Assembly (NCBI GenBank): GCA_947305345.1
Contig: CAMZDH010000049.1
Coordinates: 1-5,531 of the forward strand
Length of the DNA stretch: 5,531 bases
Origin: an uncultured Lachnospiraceae bacterium
GTDB lineage: Bacteria; Bacillota; Clostridia; Lachnospirales; Lachnospiraceae
Direction of reading: 5' to 3'
The notes under the pieces: generated by a model
Told to the model about the DNA's origin: nothing
What the model saw: only the letters and a program-made list of their open reading frames with translations
The model's database searches: none
Program-made: the position numbers and the translations under genes
Shown: positions 1 to 5,531 of the stretch, one piece after another
Layout of the letters: each line of letters opens with the position of its first letter
Numbering within the stretch: position 1 is the stretch's first letter

Positions 1-2
1 AA

Positions 3-98
3 CTGAAGCTGCACAAGGACGCCAAGTCCAACCACAAGATCTTCCTGGGCGAGATTGATTACAACACCATGATGAGCCATATGGCGGCGAGCTTCCGC
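3..98 (+). other. Opposite-strand coding fragment of an unrecognised gene, joined to the truncated ThDP gene
   Basis: In the plus frame starting at base 3 the translation reads LKLHKDAKSNHKIFLGEIDY followed by NTMMSHM, using codons with mostly G or C in third position (ctg, aag, cac, gac, aac, atc, ttc), like true genes here. The minus reading of the same bases has many A/T third positions and does not resemble a ThDP enzyme. From about base 100 rightward the plus frame is only the mirror of the ThDP gene, so the coding signal switches strand at roughly 81-101. I do not recognise the protein family. The stretch could be a neighbouring gene brought in by inversion, or an artefactual join in assembly or amplification. 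Confidence 0.5.
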
Positions 99-1457
99 TA
101 CCGTCCGCTTTCCGCTTTCCTTCACGGCGACGGCCGCGCCGAGGCCCGCCGGCAGGCCGTAGCCCATCGCCGCCGCGCCGCTGTTCGTGAACATCCGCTG
201 GCCGTCCTTCATCTGAAAGCTCGTGAAGGTCATGACGCAGGCGGAACCGTTGCCGAGCGTGAAGACGTCGTCCGGAGCGGAAGCCTTGGACAGCGTCTCC
301 AAAAAGACGTACGGATTGACCTTTCCGCCGTCGTGATGGTATTCCGGCAGGACCGCCGGGTATTTTAAGAACATGTCCCGCGCCCAAAGCCGCCATTTTT
401 CATGATACGCAGGGGCTTCATAAGGCGCGTCCACGAGTTTTTCCAGGAGGTCATGCACGTCGCATAAGACGGGCATGTCCGGCGTGAACGTCGGTTTTTT
501 CAGTTCGTTTTCGTCGATGTCCGCCATGATCTTATAGGCGTTCCTCGCGAAGTCGTGGTCGTTATAAGTGATCGTCCGGATGTTCATCCGGCTGCCGAGA
601 ATCAGGATCAGGTCCGCGTTCTGCACGACGAAGGCGCTGCCGCGCGTCCCTTCCCGGCTCGGAGACCCGGCAAAGCACGGGCAGTCATACGGCACGAGGT
701 CGCACGAATTCCACGCGACCTGCCCCGGGATATTCAGTTTTCGAACGAGCGCCTTCAGAAGGTCCGCGCTCTCGGAGAGGCGGACGCCGTAGCCCGCAAA
801 GAGGAGCGGCGCCTTCGCGTCATGAACGCGTTTCAGGATCTCCTTTACAGTTTCCGGGGAGACTTCCGGCGCGGCGCCGTATCCTTCTTCTTCCGGCGAA
901 AAATGCCGGAGTTCTTCCGTTTCAACGGTCGCGCCCTGAATATCTAATGGAACGTCCAGCCAGACGGGCCCTTTACGGCCGGAATTGGCCAGATACCAGG
1001 CTTTTTCGAGGTGATAGGCGATCTCCATTGCCTCAGTCACCATGACCGCGTATTTGGTCATGTTCTGCACGGTACGGACGATCGGGAATTCCTGGTCGCC
1101 GAGCTGCCGGAGGTTCAAGTCCGGCACGGCGGAAAGCGTCGTCTCCCGCTTCACCTGTCCGGAGACGATGAACATTGGGATCGAATCGAGCCAGCCGCCC
1201 ATGACGCCCGTCAGCGCGTTCGTGCCGCCGGGGCCGCTCGTCACATTGACGAGGGCGATCCTGCCGGTCATACGCGCATAGGCCTCCGCCGCGATCGCCG
1301 ATCCCTGTTCGTTATGGTTATAGGTGATCTTCAGCCGCGGATGATGTCCGAACGCGTCGTTCAAATGCATCGCGCCGCCGCCGGTGACCGAAAAGCCGTC
1401 GGTCACGCCGCGGTCCGCGAGAAAATCCGCGATGTATGCCGCTACCTTCTGTTTCAT
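3..1457 (-). CDS. Thiamine-diphosphate-dependent enzyme, acetolactate synthase / YerE-like, C-terminus lost at the left edge
   Basis: The frame runs from the ATG at 1457 to the left edge without a stop, but family-like sequence ends at residue 453 (codon 101-99). The N-terminal pyrimidine-binding domain (about 1-165) includes FSVTGGGAMHLNDAF (22-36), the cofactor-activating Glu E50 in NHNEQGSAIAAEAYAR, NVTSGPGGTNALTG (71-84) and IVSGQVKRETT (97-107). A central domain (about 200-340) carries LILILGSRMNIR (283-294). The C-terminal domain begins near 378 (KVNPYVFLETLS) and reaches NSGAAAMGYGLPAGLGAA (425-442). The next expected block, EGDGS with its downstream Asn, which holds Mg2+ and the diphosphate, is absent, because the sequence changes character at about 81-101. 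Known: YerE couples pyruvate to CDP-4-keto-3,6-dideoxyglucose. Inference: a similar acyl transfer occurs here. Relatives are about 550-600 residues. The start has GAGGAG five bases upstream. Confidence 0.87.
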   Translation of the reverse strand, partial: MKQKVAAYIADFLADRGVTDGFSVTGGGAMHLNDAFGHHPRLKITYNHNEQGSAIAAEAYARMTGRIALVNVTSGPGGTNALTGVMGGWLDSIPMFIVSGQVKRETTLSAVPDLNLRQLGDQEFPIVRTVQNMTKYAVMVTEAMEIAYHLEKAWYLANSGRKGPVWLDVPLDIQGATVETEELRHFSPEEEGYGAAPEVSPETVKEILKRVHDAKAPLLFAGYGVRLSESADLLKALVRKLNIPGQVAWNSCDLVPYDCPCFAGSPSREGTRGSAFVVQNADLILILGSRMNIRTITYNDHDFARNAYKIMADIDENELKKPTFTPDMPVLCDVHDLLEKLVDAPYEAPAYHEKWRLWARDMFLKYPAVLPEYHHDGGKVNPYVFLETLSKASAPDDVFTLGNGSACVMTFTSFQMKDGQRMFTNSGAAAMGYGLPAGLGAAVAVKESGKRTVAEARRHMAHHGVVINLAQEDLVVGLGVLVQLQ

Positions 1458-1696
1458 GCCTGCTCCTCGTAATGGCTCTTCGTCAGGAAGACGATCTTCG
1501 GAAGATCCTGACGGTTTCGTAAGAACGTCCGCACCTGGTCGTTCAGCGTCTTTGCCTTTTCCCGGACGAAGCTGTAAGCCATTTTCCCATCGTAAAAGTT
1601 GAGGTCGTAAGGGGTATAGCCGTCAAAGCCCGCGAGATCAACGGTCCTGACGCCCGCCGCCGACAGCGCTTTCAAGGCCATCAGAAGCGAATTGTC
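1454..1696 (-). pseudogene. Detached C-terminal segment of the DRE-TIM aldolase, in a shifted frame
   Basis: Reading from 1696 gives DNSLLMALKALSAAG followed by VRTVDLAGFDGYTPYDLNFY, about 80 residues to a TGA at 1456-1454. The DNSLLM and LAGFDGY blocks are, from memory of the family, the conserved end of the second domain of the aldolase encoded just upstream, so this is the missing end of that protein rather than a separate gene. An ATG at 1681-1679 exists inside it but has no convincing ribosome site and would start in mid-domain. The stop overlaps the start of the ThDP enzyme as ATGA, which is how the other genes in this operon join; this supports 1454 as the original end of the aldolase. 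Whether the cell makes any product from it is unknown. Confidence 0.8.
1463..1468 (-). promoter_or_regulatory. Ribosome binding site of the ThDP enzyme
   Basis: GAGGAG lies five bases before the ATG at 1457. It sits within the shifted C-terminal piece of the aldolase (it encodes the EE of its last residues), so loss of the aldolase frame should not remove it. The premature stop at 1638 does, however, end upstream translation about 180 bases earlier, which could weaken coupling to this start. Confidence 0.7.
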
Positions 1697-2981
1697 CGTT
1701 CGAGGTCGCGATGACCTGCACGTCCCGCTCTTCGGAAAGCTTTCGTGCCATCTGATTGTACCGGCGGGAATTCGTGAGGAAAAGCCAGGTCGACGGGACC
1801 CTGGGATAAAGATGGTTCACGCTGATGACGATCGGCTGCTTTTTTTCCGCGAATGCCCGGATCCGCTCTTCCTCTTTTTTGAGGCTCTCCCCGGGGCCGA
1901 GGAGAAGCACTTCCCTGCCTGAAAACAGGTCCTTTAACGCTGCCCTCGCCGCTTCGTCGCTGCATTCCTCCGTCTGATACGAAAGATACAGCGATTCAAT
2001 GAGTTTCATGTTCTTCTTCAGTTTTTCCGGCTCCGGGATCCGTGACAGGATCTCGTTGATCGCCGAAATCGACAGCGTCCGCTTGTTCATGAGGAACGCG
2101 ACGTAGTCCGGATGGCAGTGGTTCGACGCCGCGATGTAGAAGAACAGCTTGTAGCCCCAGGGCGTCTTTTCATAGATGTCCATGATCGCGGTCGAGATCG
2201 CTTCCTGCATCTGCAGGACGTCGTACCGCTTTCCGCAATGCTCGTTCATGTACATCGCGATGAGCTCGATCGGCGCGTTGCCGGCGCTTTTCCCCATGCC
2301 GTACAGCGATCCGTCGACAAGGATCTCCCGGTCCGTGCCGTATTTCAATGCGGCCGCCGCGTTCGCGAAGCCAAGTTGGAAATTGTTGTGCGCGTGATAG
2401 CCAAGAGCGATGCTTGGCGTCAGGTGTTCGTCAAAGACCTTCAGGATCGAAAGCACCCCTTCGTCGTTCAGAAGCCCGTAGGTATCGACCATCGAGACCG
2501 CGAACGGCTGAAAATCATTGACGAGGCGGATGAGATCCAGAAGCTCGTCCGGCGCGTAATCCGTGATCGACACGGCCTGTACGAAAACCTGATAGCCTAG
2601 CGCTTTCACTTCACGGCAGAAGGCGATCGCCTCTTCCCGCCGGTCTTTCTTAAAGATCACGCGGATGCCGTCGAGACAGGTCTTGTCCGCTGGCGCAAGG
2701 TTTTCGATGCCGCAGGTGCCGTAGTCGATCATCGCGACCACCATCGCATTCTTCTTCGGGAGCGTCCCGAAGACGCGGTCAAAGGACGCGGTGTCCGGCA
2801 GGATCGTGCGGTCGGGGTCAAACGGGCGCCGTTCGTCCAGGAATCCTGCTTCGATCATCTCGACGCCGGAATTTACTTCCCGCTCGAAAAGATACGCGAT
2901 GTTCTCGCGTCCGAAGGCCCAGTCGTTGACGTAGCCGCCGTCCCTGAGGGTACAGTCCAGAAGCGCTCTTCTCTTCGTCAT
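1638..2981 (-). CDS. DRE-TIM metallolyase (HMG-lyase / 4-hydroxy-2-oxovalerate aldolase-like), frame-broken near its C-terminus
   Basis: 447 residues as read, but only about the first 428 belong to the family. The DRE-TIM signature LLDCTLRDGGYVNDW (residues 7-21) gives R13 and D14. The metal-binding HAH is at 196-198 in LGYHAHNNFQLGFAN, and GMGKSAGNAP (228-237) is the late barrel loop. After the TIM barrel, from about residue 353, a second domain opens with REVLLLGPGES and includes VISVNHLYP and FLTNSRRY; it is typical of the polysaccharide-locus version of this aldolase. At VIATSN (423-428) the frame is lost: the last 19 residues are out-of-frame translation, and the true C-terminus continues in another frame down to 1454. 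Known: relatives cleave or form C-C bonds of 2-oxo acids using a divalent metal. Inference: it makes or uses a 2-oxo acid for the adjacent ThDP enzyme. The start overlaps the glycosyltransferase stop as ATGA. Confidence 0.88.
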   Translation of the reverse strand: MTKRRALLDCTLRDGGYVNDWAFGRENIAYLFEREVNSGVEMIEAGFLDERRPFDPDRTILPDTASFDRVFGTLPKKNAMVVAMIDYGTCGIENLAPADKTCLDGIRVIFKKDRREEAIAFCREVKALGYQVFVQAVSITDYAPDELLDLIRLVNDFQPFAVSMVDTYGLLNDEGVLSILKVFDEHLTPSIALGYHAHNNFQLGFANAAAALKYGTDREILVDGSLYGMGKSAGNAPIELIAMYMNEHCGKRYDVLQMQEAISTAIMDIYEKTPWGYKLFFYIAASNHCHPDYVAFLMNKRTLSISAINEILSRIPEPEKLKKNMKLIESLYLSYQTEECSDEAARAALKDLFSGREVLLLGPGESLKKEEERIRAFAEKKQPIVISVNHLYPRVPSTWLFLTNSRRYNQMARKLSEERDVQVIATSNGQFASDGLESAVGGGRQDR

Positions 2982-3928
2982 TTCGCCTCATCCTCCCAGA
3001 TGCCGACCCGCTCCTCCTCGACGACCAGCGGGCGCCGCATGACGCGCGAATTGATCGACAGGATGTATTCTCCGATGAGCCCGATGAAAAAGAGCTGCAT
3101 CGAGCCGAGCAGGGCGACCATGATGATGAGAGGCGCGATGCCAGCTTCATATCCGTACCAGTTCGTCAGCTTCAGAATGAAGAACACGACCGCGATCACG
3201 AAGCTCGCGAACGAGCCGATCGCGCCGATGAACGTCGCGATCCGAAGCCCGATCTTCGTATAAGACGTGACCGACAGCATCGCGCCGTCGTAAAGGCGGT
3301 AGAAATTGTTGCTCGTCTTCCCCGCGCGCCGCTTCGGCTGCATGTACTCGATCTCTTTTCTGCGGAATCCGAGTTCCGCGACGATGCCGCGGAGGAACGG
3401 CGTCGGGTCGTCCAGTTTCTTCAGGACCTCGACGAATGCCTTGTCGTAGAGCCCGAAGCCCGTATAATGCTCGATCTGCTCGACGTCGGAGAATTTCCGG
3501 ATGAGTTTGTAGTAGATCGTCCGGAAGAAATAGATGAGACGGTTTTCTTCCGATTTCGTCTTCCTGCCGATCACGATCTTATAGCCTTCCGCCCAGCCTT
3601 CCACAAATTCGTGGATCAGTTCCGGCGGATCCTGGAAATCCGCGGCGAGCAGGATCCCCGCATCGCCCGTGATCTGCATCAGTCCGTAATACGGGGAGTT
3701 GAACTGCCAGAAGTTCTTGGCGTTGAAGATCGCCTTGACCTTCGGATTGCCCGCGATGAGTACGCGGAGGATGTCCCGCGTCCGGTCCTTCGAATCATTG
3801 TCGATAAAAATGATCTCATAGTCGTACGCGGGCAGTTTTTCCTCAAACTCACGGATGACCGCTTCGGCGATCGCCTCGACGTTCTCTTCCTCGTTGAAGC
3901 AGGGAATGACCACACTGATCTTACTCAT
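2978..3928 (-). CDS. Family 2 glycosyltransferase, DPM1/GtrB-like, with two C-terminal membrane helices
   Basis: 316 residues. The N-terminal GT-A domain starts with ISVVIPCFNEEENV (residues 4-17), followed by the nucleotide-binding FIDNDSKDRT (41-50). The metal-site region reads AADFQDPPE (95-103), where many relatives have DADLQDPPE; the first Asp of DxD is Ala here, and D97 and D100 are kept. The acceptor-side block is HYTGFGLYDKAF (154-165). Two strongly hydrophobic segments, about 226-253 and 263-291, are predicted membrane helices, followed by a charged cytoplasmic tail. Known: such enzymes transfer a sugar from a nucleotide donor, often to undecaprenyl phosphate, at the inner face of the membrane. 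Inference: it uses the deoxysugar made by this operon, or primes a side-branch modification. The start is set by GGAG at 3939-3936, seven bases upstream, and the gene overlaps the preceding epimerase by eight bases (ATGAGTAA). The donor sugar cannot be read from the sequence. Confidence 0.9.
   Translation of the reverse strand: MSKISVVIPCFNEEENVEAIAEAVIREFEEKLPAYDYEIIFIDNDSKDRTRDILRVLIAGNPKVKAIFNAKNFWQFNSPYYGLMQITGDAGILLAADFQDPPELIHEFVEGWAEGYKIVIGRKTKSEENRLIYFFRTIYYKLIRKFSDVEQIEHYTGFGLYDKAFVEVLKKLDDPTPFLRGIVAELGFRRKEIEYMQPKRRAGKTSNNFYRLYDGAMLSVTSYTKIGLRIATFIGAIGSFASFVIAVVFFILKLTNWYGYEAGIAPLIIMVALLGSMQLFFIGLIGEYILSINSRVMRRPLVVEEERVGIWEDEAK
2992..2997 (-). promoter_or_regulatory. Ribosome binding site of the aldolase
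   Basis: GGGAGG lies ten bases before the ATG at 2981, with a weaker GAGG four bases before it (2989-2986). Both sit inside the end of the glycosyltransferase gene. The first spacing is slightly long and the second slightly short, so the ATGA coupling probably matters as well. Confidence 0.5.
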
Positions 3929-4895
3929 ACTGTTTCTCCATTTTTTCTTTCCGCCAGGCCACCGTCTTTTGGATGCCTTCCCGGAAGGGCGTCCGTTCGG
4001 TCATGCCGGTGACGGCATTGGTTTTTGTCATGTCGCACGTAAGGCGCATGACCTGATCCGCATTGTAGGGACGCTCGCCGAACCCGATCGGTAATGCGGG
4101 ATCGACGGCGTCACGAATGTCCGTAATATATTCCTTCAGCGGCCGTTCGCCGCCGTTTCCGACAAGGTACGATTCGCCGTGACGGCCGAACTTCGCGAGC
4201 CCGTAAAAAATCGCCGCAGCGTCCTCCGAATAGAGATAGTCCCAGATCTGCTCGCCCGGGGTGCAGGCGAACCGCTCGCCGCGAAGAAAAGCGTCAACCG
4301 CAGAACTCACGAGCGTGTACGGGTTGTCATACGGCCCGTAAAGACTGAGGATCCTGGTCCAGACAAAGTCCATCTTCAGCGTCCCTGCGAGCGCCGCGCC
4401 GAGGACGTAGGCTTTTGCCTTGCAGCGCCCGTATTCCGTCACCGGATGACAGGCGGTCTTGTCGTTAAGCCGCGCGTCCGAAAGGCCGAATTCCGCCTGG
4501 GAGCCGCTGCCGACAAAGACCTTTGCGCCGAAAGACGCGGCCTTTTTGACCGCCGAAAGCGCTGCATCGACGTTCGCCTCCTGCAGCGCGGTATCGTTTC
4601 TTGCTTCCCCGAACGCGCCCGCCCACGCAAAGTGGAAAAACGCGTCGATCTTTCCGTCGAACTTAAGCTTTTTAAGATCCGAAAGATCGGCTTCGAGAAT
4701 GGTGAGCCCTTCTGCGCCTTCCGGCAGATTCTCCCGTTTTCCGGAGCCCGGACGGACGACGGCGGCGACCTTGATGCCCTTCGAAAGCAAAAGCCTTGTG
4801 AGCGTCGCCCCGAGCATGCCGCTCGCGCCCGTGATCATCACGGAACGGATCTCACGGTGGACCGGCGCTTCTTTTTTTCGTCCGAACAGCCTCAT
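3921..4895 (-). CDS. NAD(P)-dependent epimerase/reductase, extended SDR family (CDP-deoxysugar 4-reductase or YerF-like candidate)
   Basis: 324 residues. The Rossmann dinucleotide motif ITGASGMLG (residues 21-29; G23, G26, G29) is followed by the acidic LEADLSD (67-73), a FHFAWAG segment (88-93), the GSGSQAEFG region (129-137) that should carry the catalytic Ser, and the active pair Y155-x3-K159 in TEYGRCKAK. WDYLYSEDAA (218-227) matches the late conserved block of sugar-nucleotide epimerases. The length is normal for the family. The ATG is chosen because it overlaps the rfbH stop as ATGA, and the next in-frame ATG (residue 20) would leave no room for the first beta strand. The 17 residues before the Rossmann fold are basic and hydrophilic (MRLFGRKKEA), with no signal peptide. 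Inference from context: it reduces the 4-keto group of CDP-4-keto-3,6-dideoxyglucose (abequose/paratose synthase role) or the carbonyl of a branched product (YerF role). The sequence alone does not decide between them. Confidence 0.85.
   Translation of the reverse strand: MRLFGRKKEAPVHREIRSVMITGASGMLGATLTRLLLSKGIKVAAVVRPGSGKRENLPEGAEGLTILEADLSDLKKLKFDGKIDAFFHFAWAGAFGEARNDTALQEANVDAALSAVKKAASFGAKVFVGSGSQAEFGLSDARLNDKTACHPVTEYGRCKAKAYVLGAALAGTLKMDFVWTRILSLYGPYDNPYTLVSSAVDAFLRGERFACTPGEQIWDYLYSEDAAAIFYGLAKFGRHGESYLVGNGGERPLKEYITDIRDAVDPALPIGFGERPYNADQVMRLTCDMTKTNAVTGMTERTPFREGIQKTVAWRKEKMEKQYE
3936..3939 (-). promoter_or_regulatory. Ribosome binding site of the glycosyltransferase
   Basis: GGAG lies seven bases before the ATG at 3928, inside the last codons of the epimerase gene. 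This fixes the glycosyltransferase start and the eight-base gene overlap. Confidence 0.7.
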
Positions 4896-5531
4896 GCCTT
4901 CACCGCTTCATGGAGCATCGCCGCCATGTACTTGAGCTTCTCTTCCGTCATGCCGGGATAGAGCCCGACCCAGAAGGTATCGTTCATGATCCGGTCCGTC
5001 TCTGTTAGCGCCCCCGCGACGCGGTACGCGTCTGTGCCGCGGATCGTATCAAAGCAGGGGTGCCGGAGGAGGTTTCCCGAAAACAGCATCCGGGTCTGGA
5101 CGCCGTGATCCTCAAGGAAACGGACGATCTTCTCCCTCTCGCAGCCTTCTTTGACCGTCAGGACGAACCCGAACCAGGAGGCCTTTGCATTTTCCGTTTC
5201 GACCGGCAGGATGAAAACGTCTTCCATATCCTTCACGAGCTCGTAAAACCGGTCGAAGTTCTCACGCCGGCGCTCGACGAAGCGCGGCAGTTTCTCAAGC
5301 TGCGCGACGCCGACGGCCGCCTGCATGTCCGTGATTTTTAAGTTGTATCCAAAATGTGAATAAACGTATTTGTGGTCGTAGCCCTTCGGAAGCTCGCCGT
5401 ACTGCCCGTCGTAACGGTGGCCGCAGAAATTGTCCCTCCCCGGCGCGCAGACGCAGTCGCGTCCCCAGTCGCGCATGGACCGCAGAATGCGGTGCAGCAG
5501 CGGGTCGTTCGTATAGACCGCGCCGCCCTCG
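4892..5531 (-). CDS. rfbH: RfbH, CDP-4-keto-6-deoxy-D-glucose 3-dehydrase (E1), C-terminal half, cut by the right window edge
   Basis: Seen: an open frame enters from the right edge (first full codon 5530-5528) and gives 212 residues before a TGA. It begins with EGGAVYTNDP, which in this family directly follows the PLP-site region in which His replaces the usual Lys; that residue lies outside the window. The stretch RDCVCAPGRDNFCGHRY carries cysteines spaced C-x-C-x7-C (codons at 5455, 5449 and 5425), matching the [2Fe-2S] ligands known in AscC/RfbH; the fourth cysteine would be upstream. The following YSHFGYNLKITDMQAAVG is the typical aminotransferase-fold block. Known: E1, with reductase E3 (RfbI/AscD), removes the C3 hydroxyl of CDP-4-keto-6-deoxyglucose to give CDP-4-keto-3,6-dideoxyglucose in the cytoplasm. 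Full-length members are about 430-440 residues, so roughly half is visible. Its stop overlaps the next start as ATGA. A paralogous DegT/DnrJ/EryC1 aminotransferase is unlikely given the cysteine motif. Confidence 0.93.
   Translation of the reverse strand, partial: EGGAVYTNDPLLHRILRSMRDWGRDCVCAPGRDNFCGHRYDGQYGELPKGYDHKYVYSHFGYNLKITDMQAAVGVAQLEKLPRFVERRRENFDRFYELVKDMEDVFILPVETENAKASWFGFVLTVKEGCEREKIVRFLEDHGVQTRMLFSGNLLRHPCFDTIRGTDAYRVAGALTETDRIMNDTFWVGLYPGMTEEKLKYMAAMLHEAVKA

Noticed and set aside
69..368. Plus-strand open frame of 99 codons starting ATGATGAGC
   Set aside because: Only the bases up to about 98 look like real coding; the rest is the exact antisense of the ThDP gene, rich in Arg, Ala and His as expected for a shadow frame. 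It is treated as an opposite-strand fragment joined to a shadow.
1011..1472. Plus-strand open frame of 153 codons opposite the ThDP gene
   Set aside because: It is His/Arg-rich with no domain signature, and the opposite strand encodes the conserved pyrimidine-binding domain.
1638..1711. Programmed ribosomal frameshift joining the two aldolase frames
   Set aside because: No slippery heptamer is visible at the crossing (CGAACGGACAATTCG), and the apparent loss of a spacer of some 20-25 residues points to a deletion instead.
1681..1965. Minus-strand 94-codon frame inside the aldolase, ending at the lesion
   Set aside because: This is the third frame, neither the N-terminal nor the C-terminal aldolase frame; it is basic and Arg/Gly-rich and shows no family features.
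2112..2600. Plus-strand open frame of 162 codons opposite the aldolase
   Set aside because: Composition is typical of a shadow frame (Arg, Val, Asp-rich) and it overlies the metal-binding region of the aldolase barrel.
3467..4012. Plus-strand open frame of 181 codons opposite the glycosyltransferase
   Set aside because: It is the mirror of the GT-A domain, with no motif and no plausible ribosome site evident.
4179..4961. Plus-strand open frame of 260 codons opposite the epimerase
   Set aside because: It is Arg/Glu/Pro-rich with no recognisable motif, lies antisense to a gene with clear Rossmann and YxxxK motifs, and long antisense frames are common in GC-rich genes with G/C third positions.

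Overview
This window holds part of a surface-polysaccharide (O-antigen or capsule type) sugar-biosynthesis operon read entirely on the minus strand. In transcription order, from the right edge to the left, it contains: the C-terminal half of RfbH, the iron-sulfur CDP-4-keto-6-deoxyglucose 3-dehydrase; an NAD(P)-dependent epimerase/reductase of the extended SDR family; a membrane-anchored family 2 glycosyltransferase of the DPM1/GtrB type; a DRE-TIM (HMG-lyase/4-hydroxy-2-oxovalerate aldolase-like) carbon-carbon lyase; and a thiamine-diphosphate enzyme resembling acetolactate synthase. Every junction is a short overlap (ATGA, or ATGAGTAA before the glycosyltransferase), so this is one translationally coupled unit with no intergenic space, internal promoter or terminator that I can see.

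Likely joint job (inference): RfbH yields CDP-4-keto-3,6-dideoxyglucose. The SDR enzyme would reduce or epimerise this or a later intermediate. The aldolase and ThDP-enzyme pair suggests that a 2-oxo-acid-derived carbon unit is made and added to the keto-sugar, as YerE does with pyruvate in yersiniose biosynthesis. The glycosyltransferase would move a nucleotide sugar onto a polyprenyl phosphate or a nascent glycan. The product may therefore be a branched 3,6-dideoxyhexose.

The sequence is broken in two places. (1) At about 1694-1711 the aldolase loses its reading frame. The C-terminal piece continues in another frame from about 1696 to 1454, and comparison with the remembered family pattern suggests some 20-25 residues are also missing. 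(2) At about 81-101 the ThDP enzyme stops resembling its family just before the GDG cofactor motif should appear. The remaining left-edge bases (3 to about 98) instead look like coding sequence on the opposite strand from an unrelated gene. Either a rearranged genome or a chimeric/mis-joined assembly could explain these; the left edge especially looks like an inverted join.

Organism: the DNA is GC-rich with strongly G/C-biased third positions, and Shine-Dalgarno sites are clear (GAGGAG, GGAG, GGGAGG). A moderately high-GC bacterium is certain. A gut- or rumen-type Firmicute (for instance Negativicutes, which make lipopolysaccharide, or Clostridia) is a low-confidence guess. No RNA genes, CRISPR arrays, transposases or attachment sites were recognised.
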